A stretch of DNA of 64,000 nt, from contig CM022302.1 in NCBI GenBank assembly GCA_011799875.1, positions 299,037,048 to 299,101,047 on the forward strand, in the 5' to 3' direction. A program made the translations under genes and the position numbers. Positions 40,384 to 52,398 of the stretch are shown here, in pieces. Position 1 is the stretch's first letter. Every line of letters begins with the position of its first letter. The notes under the pieces were generated by a model, which saw only the letters and a list, made by a program, of their open reading frames with translations, made no database searches and had not been told where the DNA came from. Origin of the DNA: Thinopyrum elongatum (lineage: Eukaryota > Streptophyta > Magnoliopsida > Poales > Poaceae).

Positions 40384-42356
40384 TTTTGTTGATTGAGGAG
40401 TGAGTTAAACATCATTGATGCCTCAAATTTGGAATAGAAATTCCTTTCGGATACATGCAAGGCACGAGCCTATGTGACTAATCCTTGATATTTCTCTTAT
40501 GATGATGATAATTTATCTTGGATATATTTGCACCCTTGTATGGTATCTAACCCTTGTACGTACTTGGATGAACCTCATTCTATGATATTGCAAATCACTC
40601 ATATCTTGAGCAGTCTTTACATTACCAAATATCTATGCTTTGGTTGTTGTGAACAAGGAACGAGTCTACACTCAACATATCCTTGATGGACTACATCAAC
40701 ATTGAGCATCCACCACAAGTTCAACTACATGATCAAGTTCAACAACAAACCCAAGGTATGTCTTTCCATCTTAGAGAAGCTTTGCTCCAAGTAATGAGCT
40801 AAAGCAACTCAACAAGATGTGAATACATTAAGACGCTTAAATGAAAAATGGCAACCCCATTTTGGAGCTAACGATGAGTATGACCTATGATCAAGTGATC
40901 TCACTTGATTCCTAAGTCAATATACTCTAACATAGGTGACTTTGTCACTGACCCCCCTCTAGATGAAGTTCTCTAGTGTTTCCTTTTTCTTATTTGCATT
41001 TCTTTTGCTAGTGTATTTCCCTTCTTAAACAAAAAAACTTCATCTAGATCCTTTTCTATTTTCTGTGATCTTTTTCTCCGAGTCAAATTCATTGCAAATT
41101 CTATCGAAATTCCTTGAAAGTCTTTGTGACAATTCTATTGCAAGTGAGCTGAGCTGACAAAGTTTTTCCTCTGCATTGAACTCGGTCACACCGATCCAAA
41201 GCTACTTGGTCACACCGAAGTATAAGTGCAACTTGTAACAGGTCATCGGTTCCACCGAAACGGACTAATTCGGCTTCACCGATATGCTCAGTCTGTGACT
41301 TCACTATCTCGGAGTCACCGATCGACACAAATCGGCGCTACCGATTTCACTGCTGAGAAAACCTTTTGTCAATTTATATTGTTTATTCTTATCAGCTCCA
41401 CTCAATGATTCTTTCCCTCTACTTTCATCTAAAACTACATTCTGCTTAATTGTGTCTCTGCAGGACCACACTCACTTGACTCATACCCATGAAGCCTACC
41501 CTTCTTGGAAATTGATGTCAAAGGGGGGGGGGGAGAGAGCACATCAAAGCCTATCGCATCTTAAGCTCTTCTAAGAAAGGAAGAGAGATGCACTATCATA
41601 AGAGGAGAGAATTCACATGTCTTTAAGAGGGGAAAGACATGTCAGTTATTTCATTTTAGTCTAACTTTCTGTAATTCTATTCTGCTATGATGATTTACTT
41701 TGCTTTGATGAGACCTTGATAAATTTTAGTTTGCTCTGATTTTATCTCACCCTACCTACTCCCACTATCCGATGCTAGATTCAGGGGGAGAGGAAATCTA
41801 TGTTTAGGGGAGAAAAATCCTTGGAAATCTATTGCAAATCCTTAAATTCTTTGGGGACATGTCTATATTCAAAAGGAGTACTCACTCTGTGATACTCACC
41901 AATTACATGTCATCCCAGTCTTGGTACTCTTGTGGATCTTGAAGTCTCTTTCTTGTTTGAAGTTCTCTTGTGTTATCTAACCTTGTTTTCTCAAGCTTTC
42001 TTATTCAATAGTCAGTTCAAGGACCACAAGGTAAGTATATGCATCTCACTCATGTGCATGATGATCTCATCCACTTGCACATATTTTTTGCAAGAGAGAA
42101 TCATAAACATGAAGGTACATCTCTCATTACTTTTAGCTCTGATGCATATGGCCAAGATACATGTAACTCATTACTCACTCTGTCATGTTGTGCATTCACA
42201 TGTCTTCTAATTCTATTATTTCATGACTGCACACATGTAGGGGGGGGGGGGCTCATGCAAGTTACATGTTTTTCCAAAGCTTTAAATGTACCACTCATCA
42301 TATCATTACTTGAAGCTTTGATGTATGTTGTCATCAATTACCAAAAAGGGGGAGAT
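40384..42356 (+). other. Copia 3' internal region, pol tail and polypurine tract
   Basis: The pol reading resumes at 40384-40430 (LRSELNI-type tail). After that no ORF is credible: this is the untranslated 3' internal region. Positions 41185-41345 contain several TCGGT-CACCGA half-palindromes like those in the LTR. The polypurine tract AAAAAGGGGGAG is at 42343-42353, directly before the LTR. Short G10 runs occur near 41523 and 42240. Confidence 0.65.
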
Positions 42357-43685
42357 TGAAAGCACAAGTGCTCCCTTGGTGGTTTTGGTAATTAATGTCA
42401 ACATATCTTTTGTTGTAATAATAGTTCTGTCTAGTATATTTCAGACAAGTTCAACAGTGGCATGGCAAGGACAAGAGGATTGTGGACCCCTTCAAAATGC
42501 TAAGGACATGGATTGGCAAAAGCTCAAGACTCTACATTTTTGGTTAAGTGATCCAAGATCACATTGAGTCCATAGGAAAGCCAATACTATTAAAAGGGGA
42601 TGAGGTGTTGCTTAATGATCTATTTGCTCATGTGCTTAGTGATATTGCTCCAAAACCCTCAACCTCTTTCTCCATCCAAATACGTCCAAACCCTACATTC
42701 CAACTCGGCCCCATTGAAATTTCCTATTCGGAGCCACCGAGTTCATCTGGACACAACCACTGCCAAACCCTAACAAACTGGATCCACCGATATGGATCTC
42801 GGTCCCAACGAGTTGGCCTTGCCAACTCTCTATTACTAGTTGCAACTATTCCGGTCCCACTGAGTTTTGCAATCGGTACCACCGAGATGGCTTGGCAACT
42901 TTCTGTTGCCTTATTGCTTCACTTCGGTCCTACCGAGTTGATGCAATCAGTGCCACCGAAACAAGGTTTTCCCTTGCCATTGCACATCGGTCCCTCCGAG
43001 TTGTTCCAGTCGGTCCCACAGAGATTCCTAACGTTCATATTTTTTACACAGGTCGGTGCCACCGAGATTTCTGATCGGTGCCACCGAGTTGGGTCAAAAG
43101 TGTGTAACGGTTGGATTTTGTGTGGAGCTATATATACCCGTCCACCCCTTCTTACCAAGTAAGAGAACCATCAGAACATGCCTACACTTCCAACATTCAT
43201 TTTCTGAGAGAGAGCCACCTACTCATGTGTTTAGATCAAGAGATTCCATTCCTACCATTTGAACCTTGATTTCTAGCCTTCCCCAAATTGCTTTCCACTC
43301 AAATTCTTCTTCCACCATAGCCAAATCCGTGAGAGAGAGTTGAGTGTTGGGGAGACTATCATTTGAAGCACAAGAGCAAGGAGTTCAACATCAACATACC
43401 GTCTATTACCTTTTGGAGAGTGGTGTCTCCTAGATTGGTTAGGTGTCGCTTGGGAGCCTCCGACATGATGTGGAGTTGAACCAAGAAGTTTGTAAGGGCA
43501 AGGAGATCGCCTATTCGTGAAGATCTACCCGAGTGAGGCAAGTCCTTCGTGGGCGATGGCCATGGTGGGATAGACAAGGTTGCCTCTTCATGGACCTTTC
43601 ATTGGTGGAGCCCTCCGTGGACTCTCGCAGCCATTACCCATCATGGGTTGAAGTCTCCATCAATGTGGATGTATGATAGCACCAC
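42357..43685 (+). repeat. Copia 3' LTR, left part (interrupted; resumes at 62327)
   Basis: Begins TGAAAGCACAAGTGCTCCC immediately after the polypurine tract. It contains repeated TCGGT-CCACCGAG imperfect palindromes (about ten between 42700 and 43095) and a TATATATACCC box near 43128 that may start transcription. The Gypsy insertion splits it after ACCAC (43681-43685). The rest is 62327-62578, ending CTTTCA. Confidence 0.8.
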
Positions 43686-44180
43686 TGACGGTGTCCTGGA
43701 TAAGGGGGTACTAACCTAGTCGGCCAATGATCCTCGGGCTGGGCTGACGAGCCCTCATTCGTGGTCAAGATGGACTCCAGAGGCCGCACGCAATAGGCAT
43801 GATCAAGACTGCCTCCCCCGAAGACTTGACGTATACTCCAAGATCTCTGCCGCCACCTAGCTCCTAGCTATCGACCTTATAACCCTAGATACCCTCCCTG
43901 GCATGTATATAAGCCATAGGGTTTAGCCCATAGAGCGGACATCAATGCAAAATCATTCGCCTAACCCTAGAGTTAGACTGCACATTATGATCTCGAGGTA
44001 AATCAACTCTATACTTGATACATCTTCATCAATATAAACAAGAGCAGGACGTAGGGTTTTACCTCCATCAAGAGGGCCCGAACTTGGGTAAACATCGTCT
44101 CCTTCGTTCCTATTACCCTCGATCCGAGATCCACAGCTCGGGACCCCCTACCCCGAGGTCTGCCAGTTTTGACACCGACA
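43686..44180 (+). repeat. 5' LTR of the outer Gypsy
   Basis: 495 bp. A TATA box (TGTATATAAG) is at 43905-43912, and a likely R/U5 segment ends in TTTTGACACCGACA. The next bases, CTGGTGCTTTCATTGAG (44181-44197), sit where the primer-binding site belongs, but I cannot assign the tRNA with confidence. Confidence 0.95.
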
Positions 44181-44208
44181 CTGGTGCTTTCATTGAGAGT
44201 TCCATTGT

Positions 44209-47200
44209 GCAATCGACGAAAAGATCGATGGGATCGCCGGTCAACAGCCCCGAACTTGTAGGGCTCACTCGCACGCCTGAAGTTTCGGTCATCGAAACAC
44301 CTCCACGTCAAGTTGAGGCGAAGCATGACCCTTCCCTGGTCCTCATGGGGAATTTCCTGAAAGGCAAGGGGCTGAGATATTCCTGGGAAGTGAGTCGGAC
44401 AACAGCCTACCAGAAGCGGCTGAGGAGACCGACCTCCAGATTAGTTCGACCAACCCGACGGCCACAAATTCGACATCAGATGAGAAAAACAGGGTCTCAA
44501 ACCCACGATCTTTTGAGATCGGAACTCATCTGTTAACCTCCCACGTAGAGTATCGCCCCGACAACTCCGGCCCACCCGACATTTGGGATCTAGCCTACGT
44601 GCAGCAACTCCCCGATGAATCAATCAGGCAGTACTGGGCTAGATTCTTGGCTATCGAAGAAAAGATATCTAATTACCTGGACTCTGACATAATTGCTACT
44701 TTCCAGCGTGGATGCAAGGATAAAGGCATCTCGAATGACCTTGCTCATCACTGTGTTCAAACACTCCCGGAGTTATCCGAGCCAGTGTCCCAATTATGTG
44801 CCATTGAAGACGCCTGGCTCGCCGAGCAAAACACATATTCGATCTGTGAAGATTATCTGAGACATCATGAACCAGTACCTCGGCGTGGGCCTCGGAAACG
44901 GAACACCCCGAGGGAACGACCACAAAAGAAGAAGAAATCCTCCGATCACCCCAGGACAACCCTGCACGGCTTTCTGGATAAGCCATGTCCGATCTACGCT
45001 ATCCTTATCAACTCTTGCCCAACCCATAGCCTTCGCGACTATTAGGTGTTGAGGCAAGTAGCGAAAGGGGGACCCTCCATTTTGACAAGTACCTCCCACC
45101 GCATGGAACAAACCTCGGACGAAGACGAGGTCTTGATGATCTACGAGGCCTTCACATCCAACAACTAGCGTGAACAGGCCCTACGAGAAATCAATTCCGT
45201 TCGGCGGGTGCCGACCCGGGGTGCGTGGATAGACACGCCAATTACCTTCGATCACAATGATTAGCCGAAGTTAGCCTCAAACATCTGCCTCGCCGCTCTG
45301 GTCTTTAACCCAATTGTGGGCAGATGCCAACTTCAGAAAGTTCTTATGGACGAAGGCAACAACCTAAATTTGATATATGTAGATACTCTGGATAAGATGC
45401 ACGTCGATAAATCGTGCATAGAACAGAGATGCACCACCTTTAAAGGTATAGTACCTGGGCGAGAAGCACGCTGCAGTGGAAAAATAACCATGGACGTGGT
45501 CTTTGGAATGCCGGATAATTACCGCTCCGAGGAGGTCATATTTCACATCGCTCCCTTCAAGAGCGGATACCACACCCTCCTCGGGCGGGACGCCTTCTCT
45601 AAATTCCATGCGGTACCACATTAAAACTACATGAAGCTTAAAATGCCAGGCCCAAACAGGATCATCACCATTTCGAGCGACCCCGACAGAGCACTTAAAG
45701 CCGAGAACAAGACGGCAATGCTCGCCCTCGAGACCTTGTCCGAAGCCTTCGCGGCCGAGGAACTAACTGCATTACGCGCCGAAGTCGACCGGGATGACAT
45801 CATTCTTGACAAGCAACCGAAGTCTACTTCATTCAAACCAGCCAACGAAATAGTCAAATTTCAAGTGCACCCAACGGACCCCGCCAAAACGGCTTTCATA
45901 GGAGCAAACCTGGATCCAGAGATCGCCGAGGCCTTGTGCACTTTCCTTAGGGAGAATTGGGACATATTTGCCTGGCATTCTTCCGACATGCCAGGGATAC
46001 CCAGTAGGCTCGCGGAACACATCTTGAACATACTAAAGGGCTACAAGCCTGTCAAGCAAACACTTCGATGTTTTTTCGAGCCCAAGCGTGAAGCAATGGG
46101 CGAGGAGCTGGCTAAACTACTGGAGGCTGGGTTCATCTGAGATATAAAACACCCTGATTGGCTGGCCAATTTGGTCATGGTATCAAAGAAGGATAGGTCC
46201 TGGCGGTTATGTGTCGATTTCAAGGACCTAAATAAAGCCTGCCCTAAAGACCACTTCCCCCTACCCCATATCGACCAAATTTTAGATGCCACGGCGGGTC
46301 ATGGTGCACTGGGCTTCCTGGATGCCTACTCGGGATACCATCAAATAATGATGCAGGAATCGGACCAGTTAGCTACAACATTCATTATACCCTATGGGTC
46401 ATTCTGTTTCAACACGATGCCCTTCGGGCTAAAGAACGCCGGCACCACGTACCAATGCATGATTCAAACATTCCTGAAAAAAAACATCAGGAAGACCGTC
46501 GAGGCCTATGTTGATGATGTGGTTATCAAAACCAAACACGTCGGAAAATTGGTGGACAACCTTCGGGATACATTTGCTAGCTTACAGGAATATCAAATTA
46601 AACTTAATCCGGAGAAGTGCGTCTTCGGGGTCCCGGCTGGCAAACTCCTTGGTTTCATTGTGTCTACCCGAGGAATCGAAGCCAGTCCGGCCAAAATTCG
46701 AGCCTTGGACCGTTTGGAGGTGCCAACAGAGCTCAAACACGTAAAAAAATTAGCAGGCTATGTGGCGGCCTTGAGTCGCTTCATATCACGACTCGGAGAG
46801 AAGGCCTTGCCCCTGTATAGATTATTAAAGCAAACCAAGACATTTAAATGGACCGAGGAGGCCGCGGCATCCCTGGAAGACAACAAGGCTATCCTCGCCA
46901 CAAATCCAATCCTGGCAGCACCAGGCACATGTGAACCGATGATACTATACATCTTGTCCACAACTCAGGTGGATAGCGCAGTTCTCGTGGTCGAGCGAGA
47001 CATGGTGGGCCATAAATTCTAGGTCCAAAGACCCATCTATTACGTCTCCGAAGTCTTAACCCCGTGCAAGTCATGATACCCTCACTATCAAAAGATCGCC
47101 TATGCTGTCTTCATGGCATCACGAAAACTTCAGCACTACTGTCAGGAGTGCTCAGTAACCGTGGCATCCGACGTCCTTCTAAGTGACATAATCAATAACA

Positions 47201-49021
47201 GGGACGTAACGGGGCGTATAGCCAAGTGGTCCATAGAGGTCCTACCTTTCGAAATCACTTATAAACCACGCGGGGCCATTAAATCCTAGGTGCTGGCCGA
47301 TTCTCTGGCCGAATGGACAGAGGCCGAGCTTCCCCGGGAATACAACACGTACTCGCATTGTACCATGTATTTTGACGGTTCTAAAATGCTCGCCGGCCTA
47401 GGGGTTGGCGTCGTGCTCACATTGCCCACAGGAGATAATATTAGATATGTGCTACAAATTATGTACACAGGCTCCAATAATGCGGCAGAATACGAAGCCC
47501 TCTTACACGGGCTCTGGATAGTAGTCTCCATGGGTGTCAGACGCCTGGAGGTCCGAGGTGATTCCAACCTCTCCATCTCGCAAGTCCACGGTGATTTCGA
47601 TGCCAAAGATCCGAAGATGGCAGCTTACCGGAATGCCATAATAAAGACCCCGGCTAGGTTCGAGGGGCTAGAATTCCAGCACATACCCCGCGACAGCAAC
47701 CAGGCCGCGGATGCCTCACCCAAATGGGTGCTAAATACGATAATGTCCTGGACAACACCTTCGTCGAGTGGCTTTTCAAGCCATCCGTAGTCTAGCAAGA
47801 CAATAAAGGAACATCGGAGTCAAGCGACGTCGGGCAACGTGCCCCGCCCGAAGACGATAAAGGCATCCTAGGCAGCTCGACGGTCCAGGAAACTGCCTCC
47901 GTGCATGAAGTCATGGCAGTCATTACACCCTGGACAGAACCGCTCCTCGCGTACTTGCTCCAAAAAGAGCTCCCCGACAACCAAACCGACGCATGTCGGA
48001 TCGTCAGGCAATCTAAAGCCTACAAGCTTCATGAAGGAGAACTCTATAAGATGAGCACCACGAGCGTCATCCAGTGATGCATATCCGAGGAAGAAGGAAG
48101 ACTCCTACTTCAGGAGATACACTTCGGCATAAGCGGACAGACATCATGCCGCTGCCCAGACCCTGGTAAGCAAAGCTTTCCGTGCCGGCTTCTATTGGCT
48201 GACTGCGGGCACTGACGCCTCGACATTGGTTCAGCGTTGCCCAGGTTATCAGGTATTTGCCAAGCAAAGCCACATGCCCCCCACGGCCCTTCATACCATC
48301 CCCATCACCTGGCCTTTTGCAGTCTGGGGGCTAGATATGGTTGGGACGCTAAAAGGTGGAGCCAACAAAAAGAAATACCTACTCGTAATGGTAGACAAAT
48401 TCACCAAGTGGATCGAAGCAAAACCAGTTATCTCGGCCGAAGCTGTCCAAGTAATCGGATTTATTTCTGGGGCGATACATCGCTATGGCGTCCCCCATAG
48501 TCTAATCACGGACAACAGAACAAACTTCATGGCCAACAAGGTCAAGGCATGGTGCAAGAAAATGGGCATTAAGCTCGACTACGCATCCATCTACCACCTG
48601 CAGTGCAATGGGCAAGTGGAGTGAGACAATGGACTAATCCTTAGCAGCATCAAGCCAAGGCTCGTGCACTCCCTTAAAAAAGACGACTGCAAATTGGTCG
48701 AGGAACTCGATTCCGTCCTATGTGGCTTGCGTACCACGCCAAACAGATCCACTGGTTACACGCCATTTTTATGGTATAAGATGCCGAGGCAGTCCTCCCC
48801 TACGATATCATACACGACGCACCTCGGGTACATATGTATGAAGAGCTCAAAGTCGAGCTTGATCGACAAGATGCCGTAGACGCTCTCAAAGAAGAGCGCA
48901 ACATCGCACGAGCAATGTCCGCCATATATCAACAGCAGGCCCAGCGCTATCACGGCAGAGAGGTCCGTGCAACAAAGGACTTCAACATCGGGGATCTCGC
49001 CATGAGATTAGATCCCGAAAA
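44209..49021 (+). pseudogene. Outer Gypsy gag-pol, decayed
   Basis: Gag capsid-like part (44599-45045, QYWARFLAIEEKI), aspartic-protease region (45316-45624, with LMDEGNNLN and LLGRDAF), reverse transcriptase (46171-46700, with FLDAYSGYHQI and YVDDVVIK), RNase H (47350-47720, FDGSKMLAGLG, NNAAEYEALLHGL), and integrase (48226-48624, WPFAVWGLDMVG, LITDN) with a C-terminal tail to 49021. Most of it is one reading frame broken by single stops at 45043, 45166, 45262, 46138, 47020, 47074, 47287 and 48622. An out-of-frame window at about 47740-48150 implies two compensating indels, and another shift lies near 48770. The element cannot be autonomous. Confidence 0.9.
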
Positions 49022-51791
49022 GTAGAAGCACAAACTATCCCCTAGATGGGACGTGCCATTCATCATCGACCAAATGCTAATCAGAGGGGCCTATCGAATT
49101 AGAGACCCAGGGGATGGCCGTCTAGAGCCCAACCCTGGAACACGGCGCTACTCCGACGCTTATACGGTTGACACCCTGCACACTGCCGATGTACATAATT
49201 CACACCCCTTTTTCTTCTCTTTTCTTCTATTTGTTTTTACACCTCAGAACATTTTTCAAATGATCTCGGGGCTTAATAAAGCATGCTCTTTTCCAAACAC
49301 GCATTGTTCCACCTCTTATGCACTATTGTCTTTAAAGCCACGATATGCATCGATTTGATTTAAGATTTGGCCAAGCTGGGTTGCCCGCTCCTGTGATTAC
49401 CCCTTACATTCCCGATCTTTTGGCCAGGGGGCAAAGGGAGCACCGTTGTGATCGTTACTCCTGGATCAGTCGACGTAGTACCTCAATCGGATGGAGCCAA
49501 AAGCTAGCATTCTTACAATACAAATCGGTCAGCCATGACATAGGGATAACATGGAAGGGGTCTTTTTAAACCCCGATCAGGGGCTTTAACTCCAAGGTCA
49601 CCCGTCTTCGGACCGATGTGTTCAACACAGCCACCCGAGGAAAGGAACTGTTAGAAGAACTATTTTCCTTGAAAGATGTTTCTTACATTAAATAGTCATA
49701 TAACATAACTTTCCGTCACCCTCTGGTCTTTCGAGCCGCTTAGCCCGATTGCCTTGTCACTCGAAGCACCTGGTCTGATGACTTCAACCAGTTGTACGGG
49801 ACACTCCTCGACTATTGGCCGAGGAGGTGGAAGCCGATGGTTGGCTGACAGAGTTTGGATGTACGGTCTGAGAATTGACATAAAAGTATTCGATACATAA
49901 AGTCATACAACACGATTACACACGGTCTAGCCCATCTATTAAGGTGTCCAGTGTGCAATCTTTCTGCGAGAATCGCGCCCCAGGCATTACAATTTTGTAC
50001 GCATGGCTAGTGGGGATTTCCTCCCCGTCAGGCCCCATGGGTCCTACCTCTGCTAACTCCGTTGTCTTCAGACCGGTATAATGGGTCTTTACGATAGCCT
50101 AGACCTCCCGTGCACCTTCTCAGCAGGCGGATACTTTCCACGCCTGGATCTGGCGTTGAGCTCCTTTTAGCCTTTTGGCTAGAACGACCATGTCTTTGGG
50201 GATCTGCTCCACCTCGGGCTATAAAGCCTAGTAGAAATCCTTCATTGATTTTCATGCACTTTCATGCACCACAAACAGATGAGCCACCATCTCTTCGGGC
50301 ATTGGACCTCAGGCATCAGGGGGCAAGCCAGACAAGGAAGCTGCCACAGAGATGACATTCCCCTACTTATTACCCCGGCTAAATTGTATGGCGGATACAT
50401 TCTTCGAAAAAATAGGCTTACCAAAAATCATGTCATCTGTTCGCCGATTCTTTGATTCCGCGGTAGCCAGTCAAGCTTTTAAGCTCTCAATCTCCTGGGC
50501 TTGCCGGGCGTTTTCAGCCCTGAGCACATTAACACCATCCACCCTTTGGCTCTCCACATGATGGCTGGCTTGACGCTCTGACTCTGCATATAGCAGATCT
50601 TCGCGGGCCTGCTTCAGGTCCCTTTCAAGATGACATAGGGCTTCCGCTGCTACAAGGGATTTTGGCATTAGCGCTATCTCATTCCCTTCATAGCATAAAT
50701 AAAGGTCGGTACAAGCACTTACCGTGTGACTCCCTAGCGAATTTCTTCACCTACTCCACCTCGGTCAAAGCTGCGTCCAACTTCCCCTTTGTTTGGGCCA
50801 GTGCCTCGGTCAGTTGATCATTCTTCCATCGGGCCTCCTGTTAAAAGGCAGCAGTCGCTGATTGTTATTCAAGCCTTGGCACAGCCTTGGGGGCGCATAC
50901 CAAGCCTTAGGGGCTACTACCGTCATAGGTAGTCCTATTTGTCCTTGAACAAATACGCGAAATACCAGATAAATTCTTACCTGCAAGCACCGCGATAAGA
51001 CGCCCAACAATTGATTGAAGGCACCTCGGGCCGCCCCGAGATAAGCATCTACCGTGCTTAGAGCATTGAACTCCTGACTCGAGAAGGCCGGATTCCTTAG
51101 AGAAGCTTTCTATCAGTGGTAATTCATGGCACATTGGATCTCGAAGGGGGTAGCTGAGCTGGTAACTGAGTCCTCAGGTCGAGGGGCTTCAGATGCGATC
51201 CCCGTGGGGGCATGAACTTCTGCCTCCCTAGACGGGGCCGCAGCTCCCTCGACTCTCGCATTTGTTTTTGAGGGTTGTGTGCAAGATGACCGAGTAAGTT
51301 AAATGTCTGAAATATCTTTGCATTGGCAGTAATAAAAAATTACCTGGTGATCGAAGGGGCACTTTTGCCCACCCTTGTGACCTTGGCTTGGGCTTCTTGC
51401 GCCTCTTGTGGGGGCCTTTCTTGTGGAGCCACTTCTCTGCGAGCGCCGCCCCTTCGGAGGAGAAGTCAAATGACTAGGCACTGGAGGACGAGGGGCTCTC
51501 TTTCGAGGGGTGATAGCAACTCTTGAGCTGTCAAGGCTCTCCAGGAAAACTTTATCCCTTCATAAATAAGAGCTAGATCTTATCCTTATTGAAAAGGGGG
51601 TCCTCTGCTCGGCAGTGCAGCTCTGGCTTTGGTGCCGGACTGCTCACGCCCTCAAACCAATGCCTCCACCTTTGTTCGAAGAGCCGGTACATGGCGAGTC
51701 AGATGCTAATATAAACTTGAAGAAAGCAGGGAGATTAGAGATGAACTTACTATTTTGGCGGGCTTATAATAAGATAGCCCATCACGAAACT
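49022..51791 (-). pseudogene. Outer Gypsy 3' region with remnants of an antisense ORF
   Basis: After pol there is about 350 bp of noncoding DNA. From about 51780 down to 49700 the minus strand shows weak coding remnants in several frames, the clearest being a coiled-coil-like segment (50668-50471, HLERDLKQAREDLLYAESE). The N-terminal part lies beyond the nested insertion at 61486-61343 (MASDAGSSRRPHG...HLERLAKQGYLP). Many grass Gypsy elements carry such an antisense gene (Pfam Transposase_28, 'putative gypsy type transposon'); its role is unknown. Confidence 0.5.
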
Positions 51792-52323
51792 TGTTGGGGA
51801 TATAATCGCACGATATGATCCGCCCGTTTAGGGCCAGGTCATTCCGTGGCTACTTGGAGAGAAGGCTCAACAAGCGGGCTGCGATTATCCAGAGGATAAA
51901 TCTCTAGGTGGTCCAACTCACGGCCCAGGGCCTTGAGTACTATTTTGCCAAGACGCCAAAGGAGTATTATTACATAGGAAACAAAACAAATAGGAAACAT
52001 ATTAGTGCACGAGTGGCAATGCGGCCCGGACTCTGTTGTAAACCCAGGGCCTCAACCTACATATAAAGGGGAGCCCTTGAGGAAGAAAGGGAGGTTACGA
52101 GCTCTCGAGTACTAGGTTAGCCAAGTCGCACCCTTGTAATCAAGATCATCATCATCAATAGCAATCAAGCAGGAGTAGGCTTTTACCTCCACCGTGAGGG
52201 GCCGAACCTGGGTAAACCCTTATCTCTCGATTCCGATCAACCCCGTTCAAGCAATCACTTAGCGGCGATGGCCTCACGACTAAGTCCTTTCACGAGGACA
52301 GCTGCCGTTACAAAACCACGATA
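51792..52323 (+). repeat. 5' LTR of the nested Gypsy
   Basis: 532 bp. It has an ATATAAAGGGGAGCCC TATA region near 52071 and a terminal segment close to ACAAAACCACGATA. The canonical CA end seems mutated here; the 3' LTR has GGCA at the same place. Confidence 0.85.
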
Positions 52324-52398
52324 GTTGGCGCCCACCATGGGGCTATCGCTCGGTGGTGTTGAGCTCTCCTAGAGATCGAGGGATACGCGATCGGCCGC

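Noticed and set aside
44181..44200. Assigning the tRNA primer of the outer Gypsy
   Set aside because: The sequence after the 5' LTR is in the right place, but I cannot match it to a tRNA 3' end without a search.
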